Origin: Bordetella parapertussis
GTDB taxonomy: Bacteria > Pseudomonadota > Gammaproteobacteria > Burkholderiales > SG8-39
Length of the DNA: 5,258 bases
Reading direction: 5' to 3'
Assembly: GCA_945869935.1 (NCBI GenBank)
Contig: CAMBSA010000180.1
Coordinates: 1-5,258, forward strand
Numbering within the stretch: position 1 is the first letter of the stretch; every line of letters starts with the position of its first letter. The notes beneath the pieces were generated by a model. It had not been told where the DNA came from, did not search any database, and saw nothing but the letters and a program-made list of their open reading frames with translations. This document shows, piece by piece, positions 1 through 5,258 of the stretch. The position numbers and the translations under genes are program-made.

Positions 1-312
1 GACGCTTCCAGGAATATAGCGGACCACGACCGCCGGACCGCCCTTCTGGCGAAAGGCGCTAATCCGAAAGCTCCCAATGCCCTGCATCGGATACGCGGTG
101 TTCAGCTCCAGCGTTTCCTCAAACTCCTTCTTCTGCCGGTCGTTAAGGACTTCGTAGAGCAAGGTGATGATGGTCGCCGAGTCCATGACCTGCTGGTTGA
201 CCGGGACCGCGGTACCGTTGATTTTTATATTTATCGGTGCCCCTACCGAGACAAAAAGGTCCGAAGCCTTTTTTTCGGCCATCAGCTGGAATAACCGCTT
301 CATTGCCGACAT
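1..312 (-). CDS. pilU: PilU/PilT-family type IV pilus retraction ATPase (N-terminal 104 codons; 3' end beyond the left edge)
   Basis: Members of this family are hexameric cytoplasmic ATPases at the base of type IV pili that power pilus retraction and twitching motility. Only the N-terminal PAS-like domain is in the window. The visible signs are 'LMAEKKASDLFVSVGAPI' (about residues 10-27), then 'IKINGTAVPV' and, near the break, 'IGSFRISAFRQKGG', which is the usual order in PilT/PilU. The Walker A and B boxes and the His and Asp boxes would lie past the left edge. The ATG at 312 is chosen over the in-frame ATG at 303 because a perfect AGGAGG (318-323) sits 5 bases before it. The gene follows dapD by 42 bases on the same strand and is probably cotranscribed. 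A PilU-like ATPase next to dap genes is, as I recall, a betaproteobacterial arrangement. The N-terminus looks more like PilU than PilT, but the fragment cannot settle which paralogue it is. Confidence 0.85.
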   Translation of the reverse strand, partial: MSAMKRLFQLMAEKKASDLFVSVGAPINIKINGTAVPVNQQVMDSATIITLLYEVLNDRQKKEFEETLELNTAYPMQGIGSFRISAFRQKGGPAVVVRYIPGSV

Positions 313-317
313 TGCCG

Positions 318-323
318 CCTCCT
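318..323 (-). promoter_or_regulatory. Strong Shine-Dalgarno site of the pilU-like gene
   Basis: Read on the minus strand this is AGGAGG, a full match to the anti-Shine-Dalgarno core, 5 bases before the ATG at 312 and 14 bases before the alternative ATG at 303. It fixes the upstream start. It is the only strong ribosome binding site among the five genes here, so the pilU-like gene may be translated independently of the dap genes before it. Confidence 0.85.
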
Positions 324-354
324 AGCCCAACAATACTGTCATTGCAAATCAGAA

Positions 355-1167
355 TCAGTCACCACGCAGCAATTCGTTGATGCTCGTCTTCGCGCGCGTT
401 TTCGCATCAACCTTCTTTACAATGACTGCACAATACAAGCTGTATTTGCCATCGGACGAGGGAAGGTTTCCTGGAACCACCACCGATCCGGCCGGAACCC
501 GGCCGTACAGGATCTGCCCGGTCGCCCGGTCGTAGATGCGAGTGCTTGCGCCGAGAAATACCCCCATCGAAAGAACACTATTTTCTTCGACGATTACGCC
601 TTCCACCACCTCTGACCGCGCGCCGATGAAACAGTTGTCCTCGATTATCGTCGGATTGGCCTGAAGGGGCTCCAGAACCCCACCAATTCCAACCCCGCCG
701 GAGAGGTGGACATTCTTGCCAATCTGGGCGCATGACCCCACGGTGGCCCAAGTGTCCACCATGGTGCCTTCATCGACAAAGGCACCGATATTGACGTACG
801 AAGGCATCAGTACAACGTTTTTTGCGACAAACGCACCGCGTCGCGCCACCGCTGGAGGAACGACCCGATAGCCTCCGGTGGCAAAATCCGACGGCGTATA
901 GGCAGCGAATTTTGTAGGAACCTTGTCGTAGTACTTCGTGCAACCGCCGTCCATAACCGCATTGTCGTTAAGCCGGAAAGAAAGAAGGACAGCCTTCTTG
1001 ATCCACTGGTGTGTCACCCATTCACCACCTTTTTTTTCGGCGACTCTAAGGTCGCCGCGATCGAGGCGGGCTATCACGCTCTCGACCGCGTCGCGGACCG
1101 ACTGATCCGCACTCGATGCTGAAATGCTTGTACGATTTTCCCAGGCTTGGTCGATGATTTTTTGCAT
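355..1167 (-). CDS. dapD: 2,3,4,5-tetrahydropyridine-2,6-dicarboxylate N-succinyltransferase
   Basis: DapD transfers succinyl from succinyl-CoA to tetrahydrodipicolinate, opening the ring. This is the committed step of the succinylase branch to meso-diaminopimelate and lysine in the cytoplasm. The 270-residue protein is close to the usual length of about 273. It has a helical N-terminal domain, then a left-handed beta-helix of hexapeptide repeats (about residues 105-230), and a short C-terminal domain ending 'INELLRGD'. The conserved '[17 protein letters not shown]' lies at about 134-150. D138 and E186 ('GARSEVVEG') keep the 48-residue spacing of the catalytic Asp141/Glu189 pair described in homologues. 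The start '[12 protein letters not shown]' matches the family N-terminus. The frame stays open upstream with ATGs at 1221 and 1233, but those would run into dapC and add unconserved residues. The ATG at 1167 is 14 bases after the dapC stop and has only a weak upstream purine stretch (GGCAAG), which suggests translational coupling to dapC. Confidence 0.96.
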   Translation of the reverse strand: MQKIIDQAWENRTSISASSADQSVRDAVESVIARLDRGDLRVAEKKGGEWVTHQWIKKAVLLSFRLNDNAVMDGGCTKYYDKVPTKFAAYTPSDFATGGYRVVPPAVARRGAFVAKNVVLMPSYVNIGAFVDEGTMVDTWATVGSCAQIGKNVHLSGGVGIGGVLEPLQANPTIIEDNCFIGARSEVVEGVIVEENSVLSMGVFLGASTRIYDRATGQILYGRVPAGSVVVPGNLPSSDGKYSLYCAVIVKKVDAKTRAKTSINELLRGD

Positions 1168-1181
1168 GGTCTGGCTTGCCG

Positions 1182-2378
1182 TCAGTTGAGTTGAGATGCG
1201 AATTCCATGATCCGCCTGCATCCCTCGACGCACTCCGCTAGTGGCGAAACAAGGGCGATACGGATAAAGCCACGTCCCGGGTTGCCCCCATGTGCTTCAC
1301 GCGCAAGGAAGCTACCAGGCAACACCGTCACATTATAGGCGGCGTACAAGTTGCGGGCGAAGGCAGCGTCGTCTCCAGGTGTTTTTATCCAAAGGTAGAA
1401 CCCCCCATCCGGCATACTGGTTTCCAATGGACGTGAAAACAGTGGAAACACCGCGCGGTATTTCTCCGCGTAAAGCAATCTGTTGGCACGAACGTGCTCT
1501 TCGTCGCTCCAGGCGGCGACGGATGCGGACTGAACGGCCGGATTCATTGCACTACCGTGATATGTGCGGTAAAGCAGGAAAGCCTTCATGATCTCAGCAT
1601 CACCGGCGACGAAGCCCGACCGCATGCCGGGTGCATTGGATCGCTTGGAAAGACTTGAAAATACAATCAGCCGCCGATAATCCTGGAGTCCCAGGAGGGT
1701 CGCAGCTTCGAGTGCTCCGAGTGGAGGCTTAGTTTCATCGGGATATAGCTCGGAATAGCACTCGTCGGCTGCGATCACGAATCCATGACGCTCGGAAAGC
1801 TCGAAGAGAACTTTCCATTCATCTAGGCTCATGACGCGGCCCGTGGGATTGCCCGGCGAGCAGGCGTATAGCAGTTGCGTTCGAGACCACACGGCATCGG
1901 GGATCGCCGAATAGCCGGTGACATGTTCTGCAGAATCATCCGCGTTCACAAAGTACGCAGACGCCCCCGCCAGCAGGGCGGCACCTTCGTAGATTTGGTA
2001 AAAGGGATTGGGACAGATCACTGTCGCCCCTGCGCGGGATGCGTCGACTACAACCTGCGCTATCGCAAACAATGCCTCTCGCGATCCGTTCACGGGGAGC
2101 ACATGCGTGTCCGGGTTAATCCCAGTCAGCCCATATCGCAGTGTCAGCCAAGCCGCAATGACCTCACGAAGCGCAGGCGAACCCGCAGTGGCCGGATACA
2201 ACGAAAGTCCGGACAAGTTGTCGGTAAGGGCCCTTCGTATGAGTTCCGGCGTTGCGTGCTTGGGTTCGCCGATTTGCATGGACACCGGTGAATATCCGGA
2301 CGCGGGCGTGACATCCGAAAACAACGCTCGAAGTTTCTCGAACGGGTAGGGCTGGAGCCGGGAAAGATTCGAGTTCAA
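1182..2378 (-). CDS. dapC: Succinyldiaminopimelate aminotransferase (PLP fold type I)
   Basis: DapC is the aminotransferase that makes N-succinyl-LL-2,6-diaminopimelate from N-succinyl-2-amino-6-oxopimelate with glutamate as amino donor, one step after DapD. The 398-residue protein has a complete class I/II aminotransferase plan: '[14 protein letters not shown]' near residue 34, 'NGSREALF' near 97, 'SPGNPTG' at 174-180 with N177, D205 in '[11 protein letters not shown]' (pyridine-nitrogen contact), 'SSLSKRS' with the Schiff-base lysine K245, and 'FIRIAL' with R373 as the likely carboxylate-binding arginine. The start codon is TTG (2376-2378) with no visible Shine-Dalgarno sequence. It is chosen because it gives the family N-terminus '[13 protein letters not shown]'; the first internal Met (34) would remove this conserved part. 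The gene follows queF by 38 bases and precedes dapD by 14. A related aminotransferase (ArgD- or AstC-like) is the alternative, but the sequence and the dapD neighbour favour DapC. Confidence 0.93.
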   Translation of the reverse strand: MNSNLSRLQPYPFEKLRALFSDVTPASGYSPVSMQIGEPKHATPELIRRALTDNLSGLSLYPATAGSPALREVIAAWLTLRYGLTGINPDTHVLPVNGSREALFAIAQVVVDASRAGATVICPNPFYQIYEGAALLAGASAYFVNADDSAEHVTGYSAIPDAVWSRTQLLYACSPGNPTGRVMSLDEWKVLFELSERHGFVIAADECYSELYPDETKPPLGALEAATLLGLQDYRRLIVFSSLSKRSNAPGMRSGFVAGDAEIMKAFLLYRTYHGSAMNPAVQSASVAAWSDEEHVRANRLLYAEKYRAVFPLFSRPLETSMPDGGFYLWIKTPGDDAAFARNLYAAYNVTVLPGSFLAREAHGGNPGRGFIRIALVSPLAECVEGCRRIMEFASQLN

Positions 2379-2416
2379 TTTGCTAGCCAGAGAATGTCGA
2401 GTGAGACAAGCCGTAA

Positions 2417-2836
2417 TCAGCCGCGAACACTGCTTTGGGGTGGCTCGCCAATCACCTGCACCGCCGGCAGCGGCTTCCAGCCACGCTTGCGGTGTTCTGC
2501 CGTGATTGTGGTGAAAATCCCCCCCCGTACAAAAAAGCGGGCAGAAAGTCTCATGAAACGCGGGCGTGTAGCGTCCACCAGATCGTCCAGAATCCTGTTG
2601 GTGACGGCTTCGTGGTACGCCCCTTCATTTCGATACGCCCAGATGTAGAGCTTCAGACTCTTGAGCTCCACGCATTTGGAATCGGCGATGTAATCCAGGG
2701 TCAGTGTCGCGAAATCCGGCTGTCCGGTCATGGGACACAGGCATGTGAACTCCGGAATCTCCATATGGATCAAGAAGTCACGACGCGTATTCGGATTCGG
2801 GAAAGTGTCCAACTTTTTAGTGAGTTTTGAGGGCAT
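2417..2836 (-). CDS. queF: NADPH-dependent 7-cyano-7-deazaguanine (preQ0) reductase, short unimodular type
   Basis: QueF reduces the nitrile of preQ0 to the aminomethyl group of preQ1, the last free-base step before the modified base is inserted into tRNA on the way to queuosine. This 139-residue protein is of the short T-fold type found in Bacillus, not the long two-domain E. coli type. The active-site cysteine is C34 in '[12 protein letters not shown]'. D41 lies 7 residues on, and H75-E76 in 'GAYHEAV' lie 41 and 42 residues on, exactly the spacing of Cys55, Asp62, His96 and Glu97 in the B. subtilis enzyme. The NADPH-binding QueF motif is '[20 protein letters not shown]' (57-76). The start 'MPSKLTKKL' is the family form, although no Shine-Dalgarno sequence precedes it. 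The gene is first in the minus-strand cluster, divergent from smc. A run of eight G lies in codons 104-106. I see no preQ1 riboswitch in the short leader. Confidence 0.95.
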   Translation of the reverse strand: MPSKLTKKLDTFPNPNTRRDFLIHMEIPEFTCLCPMTGQPDFATLTLDYIADSKCVELKSLKLYIWAYRNEGAYHEAVTNRILDDLVDATRPRFMRLSARFFVRGGIFTTITAEHRKRGWKPLPAVQVIGEPPQSSVRG

Positions 2837-2853
2837 TGCTTTGGTCGCGCCAC

Positions 2854-2883
2854 TTCAGGCTTTGAATGGAAAGTTGGTATTAT
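2854..2883 (+). promoter_or_regulatory. Putative sigma70 promoter of smc with an extended -10
   Basis: On the plus strand the -10 candidate is TATTAT (2878-2883), one base from consensus, preceded by TG at 2875-2876 to give an extended -10 (TGG-TATTAT). A weak -35, TTCAGG (2854-2859), is 18 bases upstream. Transcription would begin near 2890, giving smc a leader of about 85 bases. The extended -10 could compensate for the poor -35. This is inferred from sequence alone. Confidence 0.5.
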
Positions 2884-2907
2884 ATGTGCGCGATCGCTTG
2901 GCCTGAA
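2879..2907 (-). promoter_or_regulatory. Putative sigma70 promoter of queF (dapC-dapD-pilU cluster)
   Basis: On the minus strand a perfect TATAAT occupies 2884 down to 2879. A TTCAGG hexamer (2907 to 2902, three of six matching the TTGACA consensus) sits 17 bases upstream. The predicted transcription start is near 2872, leaving a leader of about 36 bases before the queF ATG. It would be the only recognisable promoter for the four-gene minus-strand cluster inside this window, and it overlaps the predicted smc promoter almost completely. Confidence 0.5.
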
Positions 2908-2974
2908 CAGCTTTTCCCAAAACAACAACTTCGCCCCACGGATACAACGTGCAGGCGGCAAAACAACTCTTCCG

Positions 2975-5258
2975 ATGCGACTAACGCACATAAAACTAGC
3001 CGGCTTCAAATCCTTCGTCGATCCAACGTCGATTAACGTTCCGGGCAAGCTTGTGGGCGTCGTCGGACCAAACGGCTGCGGCAAGTCCAATATCATCGAC
3101 GCCGTACGTTGGGTTCTCGGCGAGTCACGTGCATCCGCGTTGCGCGGAGAATCCATGCAGGACGTGATTTTCAACGGATCCCTGCAGCGAAGTCCGGTCG
3201 CCCGCGCTAGCGTGGAGCTGATGTTCGACAATAGCCTTGGCAAGGCTGCCGGGCAATGGTCGCGATACGCTGAAATTTCGGTCCGTCGAGTGCTAGACCG
3301 GAGCGGCGAGTCGTCGTACTTCATTAACGGCACTCACGTCCGACGCCGGGACATTCAGGACATATTCATGGGCACGGGGCTTGGACCCCGTGCGTACGCA
3401 ATCATCGAGCAGGGGATGATTTCGCGCATTATCGAAGCGAAGCCGGAAGACCTGAGGATTTTTCTGGAAGAAGCTGCCGGCATTTCAAAATACAAAGACC
3501 GGCGCAGGGAGACAGAGCACCGCCTGTCTGATACCCGAGAAAACCTGGCCCGCGTGGATGACATTCGTCAGGAACTGGGGTCGCAGATTGAAAAACTCGA
3601 GAATCAGGCAGTCGTCGCGCGGCGGTTCAACGAGTTGAACAAGGAGCGCACAGGGAAGCAGAACATCCTCTGGCTGATTCGAAAACTGGATTCCCAAAGC
3701 GAAGCATCCCGACATGCTCGAGACGTTGAGCAGTCCAGCCTGCAACTGGAAGCAGACACCGCGCGGCTCAGAGAAACGGAAAGAGTACTTGAGGAGACGC
3801 GCGTCGAGCATTACACGGCGGGCGACGCTGCAAATGCAGCCCAGGGTGAGCTCTACCAGGCAAATTCGGAGGTGGCTTGGCTCGAGGCCGAGATTCGGCA
3901 TATCGCCGACACGCGAACGCGCCTGGATCAACAGCGGTCGCAGCTGGTCGCGCAAGCGTCGGACACTCAGCGCCAAAGCGAAGAGCTGCAGGAGGCCGAG
4001 GAGCTTTGGGCCGCTCGCGCGGAAGAGGCTCGTGCAAGGATTGAGTCCGTCCAGGCATCGCATGAAGAAGAAGTGGCGAAACTGCCAGTGGCCGAGCAGG
4101 AGTACAAGGACGCTCAGAGCGATCTGCAACGTAAGCGCGAAGCGGTGTCACGCATCGAACAAGCTCGAAGCCTTGAACAGGCGCACGTGTCGCACTCTGA
4201 GAAGACGCTCTTTTCTCTCACTACGCGCCGCGAGCGACTCGAAGCAGAGCACGCTGCGTTGCCGCCTGATGCCAATGAAGAACTTGATCACGCAGGTACA
4301 CTGATCTCAGACACACGGGAAGAACTGTCGGCAAAGGTTGACCTTCTATCCGAGGCTGAGGAATCACGAGGAAAACTCAGTGCAGCGCGGGGAGCGGCAC
4401 AATCTGCGGTTCAGGCAACCGAGCGCGAGCTTTCGGCACTGAGCGCAAAGCTAAGCACTTTGGCTGGGATACAGGAAAAAAGCGGCGACAACGACAGCAT
4501 CCACGGCTGGCTTGAAACCAATGGACTTCTCCAGAGTCCCCGGCTTTGGCAGAGAATCAGTGTTGAAGCGGGATGGGAAACAGCCTTTGAGTCCGCGTTA
4601 CGGGAATGCCTGCACGCGCTTGAAGTGGCGAGCGATGTCGACATCGACAGACTCGCCATGTCTCCGCCACCGGTTCGGGCAGCCGCATATGCGGACTCCG
4701 AAGCCTTCGAAATGCGGGATGTCCCCGGTTTTCGACCGCTCTCCGAATTTGCACACCCGAAGGACGGGCCAACAGAAAACGCCCTAAGAGGCTGGCTGGC
4801 GGGTTTTTATGCGGCGGATTCGTCACCGTCCGTTGCCGACCGGCGGAGTCTGCCCTACGGAGGGGTTCTGGTAACACGCGACGGCCACCAGTTCAGTCGC
4901 TCGGGGGTCAGGTTCTTTTCGCCTGATGCGGATGAGTCCGGCGTGCTGTCGAGACAGCGCGAGATTGACTCACTTGTCCATAAGATTACCGAGCTTGAAC
5001 AGGAAGCAGCGACAACCTCCGAGAATCTGCTTGAGGCGGAGGCAAGAGTGGACGAGAATGACTCAACGCTCACTGACCTGCGGGCACTTGTTGCGTCGAT
5101 CAGGCAGAGCCTCCATGAAATCGAACTTAACGAGAGCCGGCTGAGGCAAGCCAAATCGCGCCGCGACGAACGCGTGCACAGCATTGAAAATGAAATGGCG
5201 GAGCTTGAAATTCAGGCGAGCCATGAACGGGACTCCAAGGCCAGTTCGGAAGAGCGCC
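2975..5258 (+). CDS. smc: Chromosome segregation protein SMC (N-terminal 761 codons; 3' end beyond the right edge)
   Basis: SMC forms a DNA-entrapping homodimer, normally with ScpA and ScpB, that organises and segregates the chromosome. The start 'MRLTHIKLAGFKSFVDPT' is canonical. Walker A is 'GPNGCGKS' (31-38). R57 in 'SALRGES' matches the arginine finger of B. subtilis SMC, and Q146 in 'IIEQGMI' is the Q-loop. 'EEAAGISKYK' (165-174) leads into the first coiled-coil arm (about 175-505), rich in Glu, Gln, Arg and Ala. The hinge runs from about 'IHGWLE' (509) through 'LVTRDGHQFSRSG' to 'LSRQREID' (658-665), after which the returning coil begins. The ABC signature, Walker B and D-loop would lie past the right edge; the family is usually about 1170 residues, so roughly 400 are missing. 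No stop or frameshift is seen in 761 codons. No Shine-Dalgarno sequence precedes the ATG. The gene diverges from queF. Confidence 0.97.
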   Translation, partial: MRLTHIKLAGFKSFVDPTSINVPGKLVGVVGPNGCGKSNIIDAVRWVLGESRASALRGESMQDVIFNGSLQRSPVARASVELMFDNSLGKAAGQWSRYAEISVRRVLDRSGESSYFINGTHVRRRDIQDIFMGTGLGPRAYAIIEQGMISRIIEAKPEDLRIFLEEAAGISKYKDRRRETEHRLSDTRENLARVDDIRQELGSQIEKLENQAVVARRFNELNKERTGKQNILWLIRKLDSQSEASRHARDVEQSSLQLEADTARLRETERVLEETRVEHYTAGDAANAAQGELYQANSEVAWLEAEIRHIADTRTRLDQQRSQLVAQASDTQRQSEELQEAEELWAARAEEARARIESVQASHEEEVAKLPVAEQEYKDAQSDLQRKREAVSRIEQARSLEQAHVSHSEKTLFSLTTRRERLEAEHAALPPDANEELDHAGTLISDTREELSAKVDLLSEAEESRGKLSAARGAAQSAVQATERELSALSAKLSTLAGIQEKSGDNDSIHGWLETNGLLQSPRLWQRISVEAGWETAFESALRECLHALEVASDVDIDRLAMSPPPVRAAAYADSEAFEMRDVPGFRPLSEFAHPKDGPTENALRGWLAGFYAADSSPSVADRRSLPYGGVLVTRDGHQFSRSGVRFFSPDADESGVLSRQREIDSLVHKITELEQEAATTSENLLEAEARVDENDSTLTDLRALVASIRQSLHEIELNESRLRQAKSRRDERVHSIENEMAELEIQASHERDSKASSEER

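Larger units (their letters stand above)
2854..2907. repeat. 7-bp inverted repeat TTCAGGC ... GCCTGAA flanking the shared promoter core
   Basis: TTCAGGC (2854-2860) and its exact reverse complement GCCTGAA (2901-2907) lie 40 bases apart, symmetrically around the AT-rich -10 region. The bases just outside (AC versus TG when both arms are read outside-in) no longer match, so each arm is exactly 7 bases. The arms coincide with the two predicted -35 positions. They may simply be matching -35 elements or a spaced operator. Seven bases in a region already searched for symmetry could also be chance. Confidence 0.4.
2837..2974. promoter_or_regulatory. Divergent queF/smc intergenic region
   Basis: This 138-base spacer separates the two diverging starts. 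The queF-proximal half holds two opposed promoter-like signals over one AT-rich core (about 2878-2886), followed by the 8-base palindrome GCGATCGC (2890-2897). The smc-proximal half (about 2911-2974) is A/C-rich, with little self-complementarity by eye, and carries the 9-base word CAAAACAAC twice (2918-2926 and 2959-2967). I see no terminator, small ORF or riboswitch-like fold. Confidence 0.6.

Noticed and set aside
313..354. Possible terminator between dapD and the pilU-like gene
   Set aside because: The only inverted repeat is CAAT/ATTG with a 6-base loop and no following T run, too weak to call.
1168..1233. N-terminal extension of dapD to ATG 1221 or 1233
   Set aside because: It would overlap the end of dapC and add residues not typical of DapD. 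The ATG at 1167 gives the family N-terminus and length.
2435..2830. Long plus-strand open frame covering nearly all of queF
   Set aside because: The opposite strand is a complete QueF with all catalytic residues. The antisense frame shows no recognisable domain and has no ribosome site, so it is a shadow.
2837..2872. preQ1 riboswitch ahead of queF
   Set aside because: The predicted leader is only about 36 bases, and I could not find the C-rich hairpin plus A-rich tail expected of a preQ1 class I aptamer.
2890..2897. GCGATCGC palindrome as a protein-binding or methylation site
   Set aside because: An 8-base palindrome seen once in this spacer is weak evidence, and I have no basis for a Dam-like system in this organism.
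2770..3333. Minus-strand open frame spanning the start of smc, the intergenic spacer and the end region of queF
   Set aside because: It overlaps the Walker A region of smc, both promoters and the in-phase queF start, and its product resembles nothing I recognise.
3485..4304. Several long open frames on both strands within the first SMC coiled-coil arm
   Set aside because: The frame from 2975 is unbroken and gives a clear SMC. The other translations are Arg/Ser/Leu-rich low-complexity products expected from a GC-rich coiled-coil gene read in other frames.

Overview
The window looks like a chromosomal core region of a betaproteobacterium, probably of Burkholderiales type. The base composition is moderately GC-rich (mid-50s percent judged by eye). 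The SMC hinge and head sequences, the '[13 protein letters not shown]' start of DapC, and the grouping dapC / dapD / PilU-like ATPase next to smc all resemble betaproteobacterial proteins and gene orders. This placement comes from remembered family sequences, not from a database search.

Layout. Four genes lie on the minus strand, read from right to left. They are queF (2417-2836, preQ0 reductase of queuosine synthesis), dapC (1182-2378, succinyldiaminopimelate aminotransferase), dapD (355-1167, tetrahydrodipicolinate succinyltransferase) and the first 104 codons of a PilU/PilT-type retraction ATPase (1-312, running off the left edge). The gaps are 38, 14 and 42 bases with no visible terminator, so a single transcript is likely. 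On the plus strand, smc starts at 2975 and runs off the right edge. The window holds 761 of its codons: the N-terminal ATPase head, the first coiled-coil arm, the hinge and the beginning of the returning arm.

The 138-base divergent spacer (2837-2974) holds the only promoter-like signals I could support. Two face-to-face promoters share one AT-rich -10 region, with identical TTCAGG hexamers at the two -35 positions. The smc leader is A/C-rich, lacks a Shine-Dalgarno sequence and carries a repeated 9-base CAAAACAAC word.

Functionally, dapC and dapD carry out consecutive chemistry in the succinylase branch of lysine/diaminopimelate synthesis (DapD first, then DapC). queF serves tRNA modification, the PilU-like protein type IV pilus retraction, and smc chromosome segregation. 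All five genes keep their key residues as far as the window shows. I found no mobile element, CRISPR array, tRNA or rRNA and no novel system. The points worth a second look are small: start-site choice, promoter geometry and homopolymer tracts. No stretch over 300 bases is without a gene.
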